Source: an uncultured Clostridia bacterium
GTDB taxonomy: Bacteria > Bacillota > Clostridia > Oscillospirales > Ruminococcaceae
Assembly: GCA_946498095.1 (NCBI GenBank)
Contig: CAMMMX010000011.1
Span: 1-64,000 of the forward strand
DNA length: 64,000 bases
Direction of reading: 5' to 3'
Shown here piece by piece: positions 26,631-38,040 of the stretch (position 1 is its first letter; every line of letters starts with the position of its first letter). The notes beneath the pieces are model-generated. The model was given only the letters and a program-made list of their open reading frames with translations, searched no databases and had not been told where the DNA came from. Made by a program: the position numbers and the translations under genes.

Positions 26631-27065
26631 TTACTCCAGCTTCTTGCGCATTGTGACATGGGGACAGTGCTCGTCGAGATGCTCCTCCCCAGCGCGGACG
26701 TAGCCCAGCCGCTGGTAGAAGCCCTCCGCCTGAAGCTGGGCGTCGAGTTCGACGGACATCCCTCCAAGATGGCGAATTTCCTCCTCCAGTCGCGCGATTA
26801 CCTGTGCGCCGATGCCCTTCCCGCGGAAAGGCTTGCGCACCGCGACGCGTCCGATATGCCATAGACCAGGGCGGCTTATGTCCGGATAGACGCGTCCCGT
26901 GGCGGCGGGCGTGTCTCCATCGCAGAACAGCAGATGCAGGGCGACGGCGTCAGTGTCGTCAAATTCATGGGTAAAGCCTTGCTCGAGCATGAACACCTCA
27001 CGGCGAATTTCCCGGGCGGCGGGCAGCGCGTCCAGACCTGTGGCGATTTGGCAGGTTAGGTTCAA
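26631..27065 (-). CDS. GNAT-family N-acetyltransferase
   Basis: 144 residues. The acetyl-CoA site reads IGRVAVRKPFRGKGIGAQVIARLEE (core RGKGIG), followed by VELDAQLQAEGFYQRLGYVRAG and a final VTMRKKLE. The N-terminal part REIRREVFMLEQGFTHEFDD resembles ElaA/YjcF-like acetyltransferases. Acceptor unknown. It stands alone between genes in unrelated directions. Confidence 0.9.
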   Translation of the reverse strand: MNLTCQIATGLDALPAAREIRREVFMLEQGFTHEFDDTDAVALHLLFCDGDTPAATGRVYPDISRPGLWHIGRVAVRKPFRGKGIGAQVIARLEEEIRHLGGMSVELDAQLQAEGFYQRLGYVRAGEEHLDEHCPHVTMRKKLE

Positions 27066-27225
27066 AAGGAAAACTCCTCACGTAATAAATTTACGGTGTT
27101 TTTGGCAAGAACACCATAGAAAAACTTGTTATCCTGCGTTGAATATGGGATAATAAAGGAGCAGGTGAAGGGGGATTAAAATGCCCCTTATTAGCTTGGC
27201 TTCCAAAGAAAAGGAGGGAATCTGA

Positions 27226-28101
27226 ATGGGGGAACGAATTCTAATTCAAAACATACCGGAAATATCTGCCATTTACTTTGCCTTGCTGCATTGCGGCTAT
27301 GAGGATTTCGCTTATGAAAAAGACATAGCTCTCAAAGAAACAATTGAGAGTTTCCTTCAAGCTGAAATAGATTGTACGGTTTCGTTTTTTACCAAAGTCA
27401 GGCAGAATACCTGCGAAGTGTACCCGTACTGGCCTCGGGCTGCGGCGTTAGAGTCCGCAACGTTTTTCATGGATCACGCCTGTACGCAATTTAAAGCGTT
27501 TGAGGTCTTCCAAAATGACATAATGACTGCAAGCAATCTATCTGAAGCCGAACGAAATCAGGATTTCTGGGATTGGGTCAAGGACTTTCCTTCGGCGCTG
27601 GTGTGCATTTTAAACTGCAACAGCTTTCAAAACTACTTGAAGTGGGAGAACACTTGGATTGAGGAACAGAATCGTGCTCGGAAAAACGAGCTGGATCAAA
27701 TTGGACGGATTATTGATTTTTGTGCCTCACAATACGCTTCCCCTATTCAAAAAATATCTATCGTTCTCAATCCCATAAAGTGCGCATACTCCGCAGACTA
27801 CCACATCTATGGAAAGCAGTTCTTTTTTTGTTCCGGCGCGTTTCATCCGGAAGCTGTTATCCATGAGTTTTTACACCCCATTGTACATCCCTATGTACAA
27901 GAGGTGCGAGACATCATCCGGCGGCTGCATATACGTTATCCCGGTGTGGATGGATCATATTATCTGTCTGACGATGAGGATGGAAGCGTCAACGCATTTG
28001 AGGAATACATGGTAAGATGCTTTGCCGCTGATGTCCTGGAAGGAACCCTTCCGTTAAATTTAACTTCCTATATGTGCGAAATATTGAACCGATTTTCTTA
28101 G
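27226..28101 (+). CDS. Unrecognised protein with HExxH zinc-peptidase motif
   Basis: 291 residues, no signal peptide or membrane span. I do not recognise the family. H213-E-F-L-H217 within AVIHEFLHPIVHPYV is a classical gluzincin zinc motif. E259 or E260 (VNAFEEYMVRCF), about 43 residues later, could be the third ligand, as in HExxH...E peptidases. The N-terminal half is rich in aromatic and acidic residues and probably helical. Strong AAAGGAGGG site 7 bases upstream of the ATG. Function as a cytoplasmic metallopeptidase is an inference from the motif only. Confidence 0.75.
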   Translation: MGERILIQNIPEISAIYFALLHCGYEDFAYEKDIALKETIESFLQAEIDCTVSFFTKVRQNTCEVYPYWPRAAALESATFFMDHACTQFKAFEVFQNDIMTASNLSEAERNQDFWDWVKDFPSALVCILNCNSFQNYLKWENTWIEEQNRARKNELDQIGRIIDFCASQYASPIQKISIVLNPIKCAYSADYHIYGKQFFFCSGAFHPEAVIHEFLHPIVHPYVQEVRDIIRRLHIRYPGVDGSYYLSDDEDGSVNAFEEYMVRCFAADVLEGTLPLNLTSYMCEILNRFS

Positions 28102-28283
28102 ATCGCTCTCCTTGATTTTTTCTAGCTTAGTTTTCCCAAAAAGACGACAAATCCGGACGGATAAACGGTAAATCGCGCTTAGAACATCCGAAAATCCTAC
28201 ATATCGATAAAAAACAGCCCTTTCCCCTAAATATTTAAGGGACAAGGACTGAAAGTTTGTGCATTTTTTGGCGCATCCACCTG

Positions 28284-28312
28284 TTGACAAGGGCAGCTAG
28301 ATGTTATATAAT
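28284..28312 (+). promoter_or_regulatory. Perfect consensus promoter of rpoBC
   Basis: -35 TTGACA (28284-28289), exactly 17 bases, -10 TATAAT (28307-28312): a full match to the housekeeping sigma factor consensus, fitting for an RNA polymerase operon. Confidence 0.95.
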
Positions 28313-28601
28313 AAGATACTGTATCATAATCGGTAATTGTGTCCATTTCCAATAAAGTTAAGCAAAGTATACCATATTGAACCTGTGATATCAAGGGGAC
28401 ATTTTTGTCGAAATTGTGAATTATTCGCCCGCCGTCCTTGGTGCGGACAGGCAGGTGCGGGCGTGCCGTTTTTCCTACAGAACCTATGTTCCGGTGGGTA
28501 GGGCGGCTTTTGGTCTTTGTAGGAAGTAGCGTTGCGGGCAAAGGGCCATACTGGGAGCAATGCCGCCGCGCTTTAAAATATGGAATGGAGTGATAAGGCC
28601 A
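28313..28601 (+). promoter_or_regulatory. Long rpoB leader with hairpins
   Basis: About 280 transcribed bases precede rpoB. CCGTCC-TTGGTGC-GGACAGG (about 28432-28452) makes a bulged stem, and GGCA...TGCC with GTTTTT (about 28449-28476) resembles a weak terminator. rplJ and rplL, the usual upstream genes whose L10-L7/L12 binding site and attenuator control rpoB, are absent, so control by this leader is plausible but unproven. Confidence 0.45.
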
Positions 28602-31600
28602 ATGGTGAATGTCAAGCCAGTTAAGTTTGGTAAGAACGAACGTATGAGCTTTTCCAGAATCAACGAGGTTCTTGATATGCCAAATCTCATCGAGGTGCAA
28701 AAGAACTCGTATAATTGGTTCCTGGAAGAAGGGCTGAAGGAGGTCTTCCGCGACGTTTCCGAGGTGACCGATTACAACGGCAACCTGGTGCTGGACTTTG
28801 TGGACTACAGGCTCGATGATACCCCCAAATACAGTGTGGAAGAATGCAAGGAGCGCGACGTAACCTATGCGGCCCCCTTGAGGGTCAAGGCCAGGCTTTT
28901 AAATAAAGAAACAGGAGAGATAAAGGAACAGGAAATCTTTATGGGAGATTTCCCGCTGATGACTGATAGCGGCACCTTTGTCATTAATGGCGCCGAACGT
29001 GTGATTGTATCGCAGCTTGTTCGTTCTCCCGGTGTCTATTACGGCTTTGACTATGATAAAACCGGCAAAAAGCTGTTCCATTCCACGGTGATCCCAAACC
29101 GCGGCGCATGGCTGGAATATGAAACCGACTCCAATGATGTGTTTTACGTCCGTATTGATAAAAACCGTAAAATTCCAATTACTGTTTTTATTCGTGCGCT
29201 TGGCGTTGGCTCCGATTCTGAGATTTATGAGCTGTTCGGTGAGGACGAGCGGTTGGTACAGACCATTACGCAGAAGGATACGACTAAAAATACAGAAGAG
29301 GCTCTTTTAGAAGTCTATAAGAAACTACGTCCAGGCGAGCCGCCGACAGTGGACAGCGCGCTTTCCCATCTCAATGCGCTGTTCTTTGACGCAAAGCGTT
29401 ATGACCTGTCCCGCGTCGGACGTTATAAATATAATAAGAAACTGGCAATCGGTCCGCGGATTGCCGGACAGCGCCTAGCACAGCCTGTTGTGAATGAACT
29501 GACGGGTGAAGTCCTGGCCGAGGCGGGTGAGCTGCTGACCAAAGAGAAGGCTTTCGCCATTCAGGATGCCGGTGTCAATGTCGTCATGCTCCAGGTGGAG
29601 GAGCATGAGGTGAAAGTGTTTGGCAACGGTATGGTGGATATGGAAAAATTCTTGCCGTTTGCATGCGACGTACGTGAGCTGGGCGTCAACGAAAAGGTGC
29701 GGCTGAGCGTACTGAGGGAAATCCTGGAGGGTTCGTCGGACGAGGAAGCAATCAAAGAAGAGATCAAGCGCCGGATTAACGAGCTGATTCCGGGACATAT
29801 CATTATCGACGATATTTTTGCTTCCATCAACTATCTAAATAACCTCGCTTATGGGATTGGCGTTGTCGATGACATCGATCACCTTGGCAACCGCCGTATT
29901 CGTAGCGTTGGAGAGCTTTTGCAGAATCAGTTCCGTATCGGTTTTGCGCGGATGGAACGCGTCATTCGCGAGCGTATGACATTGCAGGCGCAGGATATGG
30001 ACGTTGTTACGCCGCAGGCGCTTATCAACATCCGTCCAGTGGTGGCGGCAATCAAAGAGTTTTTCGGATCCTCGCCGCTGTCGCAGTTTATGGATCAGAA
30101 CAATCCTCTCGCCGAGCTAACGCATAAGCGGCGTCTTTCTGCGCTTGGCCCTGGCGGACTTTCCCGTGACCGTGCCGGCTTTGAGGTGCGTGACGTACAT
30201 TACAGCCATTACGGACGTATGTGCCCGATCGAGACGCCGGAAGGTCCAAATATCGGCCTTATCTCTTATTTAGCGTCTTTTGCGCGGATTAACGAGTATG
30301 GCTTTATCGAGGCGCCGTATCGCAAAGTCAACAAGGAAACCGGCGTGGTTACCGACGAAGTCGTTTATATGACGGCTGACGTAGAGGATAATTACGTTGT
30401 TGCACAGGCAAACGAGCCGTTGACCGAAGAGGGCACCTTTGCCCGCGCTAAAGTCAACGCGCGGTACCGTGATCAGATTTTTGAGACGGAGCGGGAAAAC
30501 GTCGACTTTATGGACGTCTCTCCGAAAATGGTCGTTTCAGTTGCGACAGCTATGATTCCGTTCTTGGAGAACGACGACGCTAACCGCGCGCTGATGGGAT
30601 CCAACATGCAGAAGCAGGCAGTACCGCTGATGGTCACCGATTCCCCGATTGTCGGAACCGGTATGGAATACAAGGCAGCGGTGGATTCCGGCGTCGTGGT
30701 ACTGGCCAAGGAGGACGGCTACGTCGAGAAGGTGTCAGCAGACGAGATCATCATCTGCGATGAAGCCGGCGAAAAGCATAGCTATAAGCTGATTAAATTC
30801 AAACGCTCCAACCAGGGCACTTGTGTCAACCAGCGTCCGATTGTCGAGAAGGGCGAAAAAATAACCAAGGGGCAGGTTATCGCGGATGGACCCGCAACCT
30901 GTGACGGCGAAATCAGCTTGGGTAAGAACGTCCTTATCGGTTTCATGACCTGGGAAGGTTATAACTACGAGGATGCGGTCCTCATCAATGAGAAAGTCGT
31001 CCGCGACGACGTCTTTACATCGATTCACATTGAGGAGCATGAAATAGAGTCCCGCGACACCAAGCTTGGGCCGGAAGAAATTACCCGCGATATCCCCAAC
31101 GTTGGCGACGATGCGCTGAAGGATCTCGATGAACGAGGAATTATCCGGATCGGCGCCGAGGTGCGCAGCGGCGATATTCTGGTAGGAAAGGTAACCCCCA
31201 AGGGTGAGACGGAGCTGACGGCGGAGGAACGTCTGCTGCGTGCGATTTTCGGGGAGAAGGCGCGCGAGGTGCGCGACAATTCGCTGCGTGTCCCACACGG
31301 CGAATATGGTATCGTTGTTGACGTGAAGGTATTTACGCGTGAAAACTGTGATGAATTGAGTGCGGGCGTCAATCAGGTTGTTCGAGTGTATATTGCACAG
31401 AAACGAAAGATTTCCGTCGGCGACAAGATGGCGGGCCGTCATGGCAATAAGGGCGTTGTTTCCCGTATTTTGCCACAGGAGGATATGCCATTCCTTCCGG
31501 ATGGAACACCTTTGGATATCGTTCTCAACCCGCTGGGCGTTCCTTCCCGAATGAATATCGGGCAGGTACTTGAAGTGCATCTAGGCTATGCAGCCAAAGC

Positions 31601-32318
31601 ACTGGGATGGAAAATTATGACGCCGGTATTCGATGGTGCACATGAAAGTGACATCCGCGAATGCTTGAAGGAAGCCGGTTTGCGCGAGGACGGCAAAACG
31701 GTGCTCTATGACGGTCGTACCGGTGAGGCGTTTGACAATCCGGTTACTGTCGGTTATATGTACTTTCTTAAGCTCCACCATCTGGTAGACGATAAGATTC
31801 ACGCCCGTTCAACTGGCCCCTATTCTCTGGTTACACAGCAGCCGCTTGGCGGTAAAGCCCAGTTCGGCGGGCAGCGCTTCGGCGAAATGGAGGTCTGGGC
31901 GCTGGAGGCCTATGGCGCTGCTTATACGTTACAGGAAATTCTAACCGTCAAATCCGATGATGTGGTCGGACGTGTTAAGACCTACGAGGCGATAGTCAAA
32001 GGCCAGAATGTGCCCAAACCGGGTATTCCGGAGTCGTTCAAGGTGCTCATTAAAGAATTGCAGTCGTTGACGCTGGATGTGAAAGTATTGGATGCGGAAG
32101 GCGAGGAAATTGACCTGAAGCAGACCTTTGAGGATGATGACGATATCGGTATTCAGCCCTCCGATTTGGATTTTGAAGAGGAAGTCATCAATGATCAGGA
32201 AAATATTTTGGACAACGGGTTTGTTCCGGATGCCGACGAGGAGGATGAATTCGGACCCGACCTTGATTCATTAGACATCGATTTCGACGCAAGCATGTTT
32301 GAAGAGGATAAATTCTAA
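28602..32318 (+). CDS. rpoB: RNA polymerase beta subunit
   Basis: 1238 residues, catalytic-core subunit of RNA polymerase. It begins [20 protein letters not shown]; the rifampicin pocket reads [18 protein letters not shown] and [15 protein letters not shown], with the wild-type Q, D, H and S positions, so no classical rifampicin-resistance change is seen. Later conserved blocks are [46 protein letters not shown] and [20 protein letters not shown]. The C-terminal ~80 residues are very acidic. I prefer the ATG at 28602 (GGAG upstream) to one 42 bases earlier. Followed after 17 bases by rpoC. Confidence 0.98.
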   Translation: MVNVKPVKFGKNERMSFSRINEVLDMPNLIEVQKNSYNWFLEEGLKEVFRDVSEVTDYNGNLVLDFVDYRLDDTPKYSVEECKERDVTYAAPLRVKARLLNKETGEIKEQEIFMGDFPLMTDSGTFVINGAERVIVSQLVRSPGVYYGFDYDKTGKKLFHSTVIPNRGAWLEYETDSNDVFYVRIDKNRKIPITVFIRALGVGSDSEIYELFGEDERLVQTITQKDTTKNTEEALLEVYKKLRPGEPPTVDSALSHLNALFFDAKRYDLSRVGRYKYNKKLAIGPRIAGQRLAQPVVNELTGEVLAEAGELLTKEKAFAIQDAGVNVVMLQVEEHEVKVFGNGMVDMEKFLPFACDVRELGVNEKVRLSVLREILEGSSDEEAIKEEIKRRINELIPGHIIIDDIFASINYLNNLAYGIGVVDDIDHLGNRRIRSVGELLQNQFRIGFARMERVIRERMTLQAQDMDVVTPQALINIRPVVAAIKEFFGSSPLSQFMDQNNPLAELTHKRRLSALGPGGLSRDRAGFEVRDVHYSHYGRMCPIETPEGPNIGLISYLASFARINEYGFIEAPYRKVNKETGVVTDEVVYMTADVEDNYVVAQANEPLTEEGTFARAKVNARYRDQIFETERENVDFMDVSPKMVVSVATAMIPFLENDDANRALMGSNMQKQAVPLMVTDSPIVGTGMEYKAAVDSGVVVLAKEDGYVEKVSADEIIICDEAGEKHSYKLIKFKRSNQGTCVNQRPIVEKGEKITKGQVIADGPATCDGEISLGKNVLIGFMTWEGYNYEDAVLINEKVVRDDVFTSIHIEEHEIESRDTKLGPEEITRDIPNVGDDALKDLDERGIIRIGAEVRSGDILVGKVTPKGETELTAEERLLRAIFGEKAREVRDNSLRVPHGEYGIVVDVKVFTRENCDELSAGVNQVVRVYIAQKRKISVGDKMAGRHGNKGVVSRILPQEDMPFLPDGTPLDIVLNPLGVPSRMNIGQVLEVHLGYAAKALGWKIMTPVFDGAHESDIRECLKEAGLREDGKTVLYDGRTGEAFDNPVTVGYMYFLKLHHLVDDKIHARSTGPYSLVTQQPLGGKAQFGGQRFGEMEVWALEAYGAAYTLQEILTVKSDDVVGRVKTYEAIVKGQNVPKPGIPESFKVLIKELQSLTLDVKVLDAEGEEIDLKQTFEDDDDIGIQPSDLDFEEEVINDQENILDNGFVPDADEEDEFGPDLDSLDIDFDASMFEEDKF

Positions 32319-32335
32319 GGAAGAAGGGTAGCGTT

Positions 32336-35300
32336 TTGGAGTTTAATACATTTGAGTCCATCAAAATTGGATTGGCCTCCCCAGAGCAGATCAGGAAATG
32401 GTCTTACGGCGTTGTGGAAAAGCCGGAAACCATCAACTACAGAACACAGAAACCGGAACGTGACGGTCTGTTCTGCGAACGCATCTTTGGGCCGCAGAAG
32501 GACTGGGAGTGCCATTGCGGTAAATACAAACGCATCCGTTTTAAGGGGAAGATCTGTGATCGATGCGGTGTTGAGGTTACTCGGGCAAAGGTCCGTCGCG
32601 AGCGGATGGGCCACATTGAGCTGGCCGCGCCGGTGTCCCATATCTGGTATTTCCGCGGTACGCCTTCCCGTATTGGGCAGGTGCTTGACATCTCGCCTAA
32701 GCGCTTGGAAGAGGTGTTGTATTTTACCAAATATATTGTCATCGATCCGGGAAACACAGTGCTGGAAAAAGGTCAGCTGTTGACGGAAAAAGAGTACGTC
32801 GATATGCGGGAGAAGTACGAGGACGATTTCCGTGCCGGCATGGGAGCGGAAGCTGTCAAGGAGCTGTTGATAGATATTGATCTTGATAAGCTTTCCGCAG
32901 AGCTGAAGTCCGAGATTGACAACGCACAGGGCCAAAAGAAGATAAAGCTCCTGAAACGGCTTGACGTGATTGAGGCGTTCCGCATTTCCGGAAACCGTCC
33001 TGAGTGGATGATCCTTGACGTGATTCCGGTTATCCCGCCGGATCTGCGTCCGATGGTATTGCTGGACGGCGGTCGTTTTGCAACCTCCGACTTGAACGAC
33101 CTATACAGAAGGGTTATCAACCGTAACAACCGTTTGAAACGGATGCTGGAGCTTAATGCGCCGGATATCATTGTGCGTAATGAGAAGCGGATGTTGCAGG
33201 AAGCGGTGGACGCCCTCATTGATAACGGCCGTCATGGACGTCCTGTGACGGGTCCGAATAATCGTCCGCTGAAATCCCTATCAGATATGCTCAAAGGTAA
33301 GCAAGGCCGTTTCCGTCAAAACCTGCTGGGTAAACGTGTTGACTACTCGGGACGTTCCGTTATTGTCGTTGGGCCGGAACTGAAAATGTATCAGTGCGGA
33401 TTGCCCAAGGAAATGGCGTTGGAGCTGTTCAAGCCCTTCGTTATGAAGCGGCTGGTAGATACCGGTGGAGCGAATAATATCAAGAGCGCAAGGAAGATGG
33501 TGGAGCGCGCAAAAACCGAGGTCTGGGACGCTTTGGAATATGTGATCAAAGACCATCCGGTTCTGCTCAACCGTGCGCCGACACTTCACCGTTTGGGTAT
33601 TCAGGCGTTTGAGCCTGTGCTAGTTGAGGGGCGTGCGCTCAAGCTGCACCCGTTGGTCTGTACCGCTTATAATGCGGACTTTGACGGAGACCAGATGGCG
33701 GTTCACGTACCATTGTCAGCAGAAGCACAGGCAGAGGCCAAGAAACTGATGCTGGCTTCCAATAACTTGCTGAAGCCGTCGGACGGCCGTCCGGTTGCTG
33801 TGCCAACGCAGGATATGGTTCTTGGCTCCTATTACCTGACTCTTGTCAAAGACGGGGAGAAGGGTGAGGGGAAAGTCTTCCGGGATGTCAATGAGGCGCT
33901 GATGGCATATGCGGATGGCGTAGTTTCTTTGCACGCACGGATTAAGGTGCGTATAACTAGAGAGATTGGCGGTGTGAAGCAATCCAAACTGATCGATGTT
34001 ACCGTCGGCCGTTTGATCTTTAACGAACCGATTCCTCAGGATTTGGGGTTTGTCGATCGTGAAAATCCGGAGAATGTTTTTAGCCTAGAGATCGACTTTA
34101 AAGTCGGTGTCAAGCAGCTGCGGCAGATTATCGATCGCTGCATCCGTGTCCATGGCACCAAGATAACGTCTGAGGTGTTGGACCGCATTAAGGCACAAGG
34201 TTTCAAGTACTCTACCCGTGCTGCGATTACTTTCGCCGTCTGTGACGCGGTCATTCCGCCACAGAAGCAGGATTTGCTGAACGAAGCGGATGAGAAGATC
34301 GACCAGATCACCCAGTACTACAAGAGCGGCTTTATTTCCAATGATGAACGTACCCGACAGGTTATTGATACCTGGAACGAGACCACCAAGCTTGTTTCTA
34401 ATGCGCTGACTGAAAACCTAGATGAATTTAATCCCATCTTCATGATGGCGGATTCAGGAGCACGTGGTAGCATTAACCAGATCCGCCAGCTAGCCGGTAT
34501 GCGTGGTTTGATTTCTAACACGTCCGGTGGCGTTATTGAAATCCCGATTCGCGCAAATTACCGCGAGGGCCTGAACATCTTGGAATATTTCATCTCTTCC
34601 CGTGGCGCACGAAAGGGATTGGCTGATACGGCTTTAAGAACGGCGGACTCGGGTTACCTTACCCGCCGTCTTGTGGATGTTTCTCAGGATGTCATCGTCC
34701 GCGAGGACGACTGTGGTACGAAGGAAGGTATCGAGATTTACGAAATTCGCGAGGGTAATGAGGTCATTGAGCCGTTGTCTGAGCGTTTGACAGGCCGTTA
34801 TCTGTGCGAAGACTTTGTTGATCCCGATACCGGCGAGGTTGTTGTTTCCCATACCAAGATGATGACCGCTGAAGATGCCAAAAAGATTGTGTCCTACGGC
34901 GTGGAGCGGATCAAGATACGCAGCGTGCTGACGTGTAAATCCCATCAGGGCGTCTGTGCCAAATGCTATGGTGATAACTTGGCCAACGGCGAAACTGTTT
35001 CTGTCGGTGAGGCTGTGGGCATCATTGCGGCACAGTCCATCGGTGAGCCGGGTACGCAGTTGACGATGCGTACCTTCCACACCGGCGGTATCGCGTCGGC
35101 GGACGACATTACGCAGGGTCTGCCACGTGTCGAGGAGCTGTTTGAAAGCCGTCGACCGAAGTCCTCTGCAATTATTACTGAAATTGCTGGTATCGTACGG
35201 ATGGAAGAGATCAAGCGGACCCGTCATATTATTGTCACCAGTCCTGACGGGGACGAGAAATCCTATCCGATCCCGTTCGGTTACCGCATCCGGGTACAGG

Positions 35301-35878
35301 AGGGCGATACCGTTCAGGCGGGCGATTCGCTGACGGAAGGATCCGTCAATCCGCATGATGTACTCGCCGTGAAAGGCGAAGAAGCCGTGCAGAATTACCT
35401 CATCTCCGAGGTGCAGAAAGTCTACCGGATGCAGGGTGTTGATATTAACGATAAACATATTGAGGTTATCGTCCGCCAGATGATGCGGAAGGTACGTGTC
35501 GAGGATCCCGGAGACACTTCGCTGCTGTTTAACTCTCTGGTGGAGAAGAGTGAGTTTGAGAGTGCCAACGAGGCTATCCAGCGTAGAATTGACGCAGGTG
35601 AAATCGATCTGCGGCTGGCACAGTATACGCCGGTCATTTTGGGTATAACAAAAGCGTCCCTTGCGACCGACAGCTTCCTGTCGGCGGCATCCTTCCAGGA
35701 AACGACCCGCGTGCTGACTGAGGCGGCCATTAAAGGAAAAGTCGATCCGCTGCTGGGGCTGAAGGAGAATGTCATTATTGGTAAGCTGGTTCCGGCCGGT
35801 ACTGGCATGACAACGTATAATGGTATCGACATCGCGGCTATCGAGGCGCAGGCGGCTCAACAGGAAGCGGCGGAATAA
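32336..35878 (+). CDS. rpoC: RNA polymerase beta' subunit
   Basis: 1180 residues. Starts at TTG 32336 with AAGAAGGG seven bases upstream; the N-terminus [20 protein letters not shown] is canonical. The N-terminal zinc finger cysteines lie in [15 protein letters not shown] and [11 protein letters not shown]. The Mg-binding catalytic loop NADFDGD is at residues 446-452. The bridge/trigger-helix region shows [20 protein letters not shown] and [16 protein letters not shown], and the second zinc site is in [18 protein letters not shown]. Length fits the Firmicutes type without large insertions. Co-transcribed with rpoB. Confidence 0.98.
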   Translation: MEFNTFESIKIGLASPEQIRKWSYGVVEKPETINYRTQKPERDGLFCERIFGPQKDWECHCGKYKRIRFKGKICDRCGVEVTRAKVRRERMGHIELAAPVSHIWYFRGTPSRIGQVLDISPKRLEEVLYFTKYIVIDPGNTVLEKGQLLTEKEYVDMREKYEDDFRAGMGAEAVKELLIDIDLDKLSAELKSEIDNAQGQKKIKLLKRLDVIEAFRISGNRPEWMILDVIPVIPPDLRPMVLLDGGRFATSDLNDLYRRVINRNNRLKRMLELNAPDIIVRNEKRMLQEAVDALIDNGRHGRPVTGPNNRPLKSLSDMLKGKQGRFRQNLLGKRVDYSGRSVIVVGPELKMYQCGLPKEMALELFKPFVMKRLVDTGGANNIKSARKMVERAKTEVWDALEYVIKDHPVLLNRAPTLHRLGIQAFEPVLVEGRALKLHPLVCTAYNADFDGDQMAVHVPLSAEAQAEAKKLMLASNNLLKPSDGRPVAVPTQDMVLGSYYLTLVKDGEKGEGKVFRDVNEALMAYADGVVSLHARIKVRITREIGGVKQSKLIDVTVGRLIFNEPIPQDLGFVDRENPENVFSLEIDFKVGVKQLRQIIDRCIRVHGTKITSEVLDRIKAQGFKYSTRAAITFAVCDAVIPPQKQDLLNEADEKIDQITQYYKSGFISNDERTRQVIDTWNETTKLVSNALTENLDEFNPIFMMADSGARGSINQIRQLAGMRGLISNTSGGVIEIPIRANYREGLNILEYFISSRGARKGLADTALRTADSGYLTRRLVDVSQDVIVREDDCGTKEGIEIYEIREGNEVIEPLSERLTGRYLCEDFVDPDTGEVVVSHTKMMTAEDAKKIVSYGVERIKIRSVLTCKSHQGVCAKCYGDNLANGETVSVGEAVGIIAAQSIGEPGTQLTMRTFHTGGIASADDITQGLPRVEELFESRRPKSSAIITEIAGIVRMEEIKRTRHIIVTSPDGDEKSYPIPFGYRIRVQEGDTVQAGDSLTEGSVNPHDVLAVKGEEAVQNYLISEVQKVYRMQGVDINDKHIEVIVRQMMRKVRVEDPGDTSLLFNSLVEKSEFESANEAIQRRIDAGEIDLRLAQYTPVILGITKASLATDSFLSAASFQETTRVLTEAAIKGKVDPLLGLKENVIIGKLVPAGTGMTTYNGIDIAAIEAQAAQQEAAE

Positions 35879-35898
35879 GGCTTCCTTCGCAGCTGCAA

Positions 35899-35939
35899 AG
35901 GAAAGGCGTGAAGCGAAATATCGGTTCACGCCTTTTCCT
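35899..35939 (+). terminator. rpoBC terminator
   Basis: AGGAAAGGCGTGAA (35899-35912) pairs with TTCACGCCTTTTCCT (35925-35939) around a 12-base loop, 20 bases after the rpoC stop. The T-run is interrupted, so some read-through into argS is possible; no separate argS promoter is obvious. Confidence 0.75.
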
Positions 35940-36003
35940 GTGAATGACGAAGAAACGGAAAGGATGGGAGCCAAGGCTGCTTAAAGCGGCGGCGGCAAAA
36001 TAG

Positions 36004-37761
36004 ATGGAAACGATCACACAGATACTGAGACGGTTGGTCGGGGATGCTTTCGAGGCCTGTGGATACGATCGCGGACTGGGGGCGGTGACGGCGTCTGATC
36101 GTGCCGACTTGTGCCAATTTCAGTGTAACGGCGCTTTTGCAGCGGCGAAACAGTACCGTAAGGCGCCGCTTCAGATTGCGCAGGAGGTTGCACAGCGTTT
36201 AACAGAGGAGAAAGCGTTTTCCTCCGCACAGGCGATGAAACCCGGCTTTCTTAATTTAACGCTCAGCACTTCTTTTTTGTTGGACAATGTGAATGCGATC
36301 GCAAAGGACGCTCACCTTGGCGTCCCGCAGGACCAGATACCACAGACAATCGTGCTGGACTATGGTGGTGCGAATGTCGCTAAGCCATTGCATGTTGGAC
36401 ATTTGCGCAGTGCCATTATCGGAGAGTCATTGAAACGTCTGGCACGGGCATGCGGTAACAATGCGATCGGAGATGTCCACCTTGGGGACTGGGGGCTGCA
36501 GATAGGGTTGGTTATTGCAGAGTTGTCGCAGCGTTACCCGCAGTGGCGCTGTTTTGATACGGATTTCCGTGAGGGTGATGAGATCCCTCAACTGGATGTG
36601 GATCTGCTTAACGAGGTGTACCCTTTTGCAAGCAAAAAAAGCAAGACCGACGAGAATTTTAATGAGCTGGCGCACCGGGCCACCTATGAGCTTCAAAACG
36701 GTAGAGTAGGATACCTTGCGTTATGGAAGGAAATTATGCGGGTATCCGTTGTGGATTTGAAGGAGAATTATGGAAAACTAGGTGTTACATTCGATCTGTG
36801 GTATGGTGAAAGTGACGCAGACAAATATATTCCCTGCTTGATGTCTCAGCTGGAGGAAAAAGGGCTGTTACGGGAAAGCGACGGCGCGCTTGTTGTAGAT
36901 GTTGCGGAGGAGTCGGACAAAGCCCCGATGCCGCCGGTTTTGGTGCGAAAATCGGACAATTCCAGCATCTACGCGACGACGGATTTGGCGACAATTATTC
37001 AGCGTCAGCGTGACTTTGCTCCTGACCGGATCTGGTATTTTACCGATAAGCGCCAGGAACTGCATTTTACGCAGGTGTTCCGCTGTGCGCGTAAAGCAGG
37101 ACTTGTTCCGGCAGATACCGAGTTGTCCTTTACTGGCTTTGGCACAATGAACGGAAGTGACGGTAAGCCGTATAAGACACGTGACGGCGGAGTGATGCGG
37201 TTAAGCGATTTGATTGAGATGGTGGTCCAGGCTGCACAGCAGAAGCTGGAGGGTTCCGAGTACGTCGCTGGGACGGACAGGGAGGAGATCGCCCGCAAGG
37301 TGGGGATCGCAGCACTGAAATTCGGTGACCTATCCAACCATTGTTCCAAGGATTACATCTTCGATCTGGATAAATTTCTTTCCTTCGAAGGAAAAACGGG
37401 GACGTACCTTTTGTACACCGTTACTCGTATTAATTCCATTTTAAAGAAAGCTGGCGTTGGGCTGGAGGTACAAATACCGCTGCACGGCGTCTACACGTCG
37501 GCTGAGGAGGAACTGCTGCTTAAAATTCTAATGACAGGCGAAATATTCCGGCGAGCGCTGGATGAGAAGGCGCCCAACTATATCTGCGAAAACGCTTATC
37601 AGCTCGCGTCCTCCTTCTCCCGTTTTTATCATGACAATCATATCTTGCAGGAGACGGATGTAGAAAAGAGGGAAAGCTGGATAGGATTGATTTTGCTGGT
37701 ACGTCGTATGTTGCTGATGCACTTGGATATCCTGGGGATTGAAGCAGTTGAAAGTATGTAA
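36004..37761 (+). CDS. argS: Arginyl-tRNA synthetase
   Basis: 585 residues, class Ia synthetase charging tRNA-Arg. The N-terminal Add1 domain contains DLCQFQCNGAFAAAKQYRKAP. The catalytic site begins with DYGGANVAKPLHVGHLRSAIIG (shown in two parts: ANVAKPLHVGH; HVGH at residues 130-133 is the HIGH motif). The KMSKS region is replaced by the RDGGVMRLSDL segment usual for ArgS. The C-terminal anticodon-binding domain ends with RRMLLMHLDILGIEAV, a typical ArgS end. Weak upstream ribosome-binding site. Not part of a known operon in this window. Confidence 0.96.
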   Translation: METITQILRRLVGDAFEACGYDRGLGAVTASDRADLCQFQCNGAFAAAKQYRKAPLQIAQEVAQRLTEEKAFSSAQAMKPGFLNLTLSTSFLLDNVNAIAKDAHLGVPQDQIPQTIVLDYGGANVAKPLHVGHLRSAIIGESLKRLARACGNNAIGDVHLGDWGLQIGLVIAELSQRYPQWRCFDTDFREGDEIPQLDVDLLNEVYPFASKKSKTDENFNELAHRATYELQNGRVGYLALWKEIMRVSVVDLKENYGKLGVTFDLWYGESDADKYIPCLMSQLEEKGLLRESDGALVVDVAEESDKAPMPPVLVRKSDNSSIYATTDLATIIQRQRDFAPDRIWYFTDKRQELHFTQVFRCARKAGLVPADTELSFTGFGTMNGSDGKPYKTRDGGVMRLSDLIEMVVQAAQQKLEGSEYVAGTDREEIARKVGIAALKFGDLSNHCSKDYIFDLDKFLSFEGKTGTYLLYTVTRINSILKKAGVGLEVQIPLHGVYTSAEEELLLKILMTGEIFRRALDEKAPNYICENAYQLASSFSRFYHDNHILQETDVEKRESWIGLILLVRRMLLMHLDILGIEAVESM

Positions 37762-37923
37762 ATCTTCTTACTGACTTTCGCAAATTGTGGAAAATTTCTG
37801 CTATTGTCGCCAAAAGGCAATAGATCTCTAAAGAAAGAGAGTGAAAAGTCTCCAACCGTTTTCAGAGATTCTATGAGGCTTCGCTCGGTTTGAGGTGCTT
37901 TTTGGAAGACGATTAAAAAACAC

Positions 37924-37953
37924 TTGACAAGTATGTCGACTTTGTGATACGAT
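37924..37953 (+). promoter_or_regulatory. Promoter of the str operon (rpsL-rpsG-fusA)
   Basis: -35 TTGACA (37924-37929), 18-base spacer, -10 TACGAT (37948-37953), about 85 bases upstream of rpsL. An overlapping TATATT lies just downstream. Confidence 0.7.
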
Positions 37954-38040
37954 ATATTAGTATGTTGAGTAGTGTGTGGTGTTGCGTGTATATGCATCAT
38001 ATACGGCTCCATTCAAAATTTTTATGTAAGGAGGTGCCAT

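Noticed and set aside
26479-26862. Minus-strand frame overlapping the GNAT gene
   Set aside because: Lies in another frame over a clear acetyltransferase.
28227-28700. Minus-strand frame in the rpoB leader
   Set aside because: Covers the promoter and the start of rpoB, has no ribosome-binding site and no family features.
34634-35974. 446-codon minus-strand frame opposite rpoC
   Set aside because: Antisense to rpoC; no similarity to any family.
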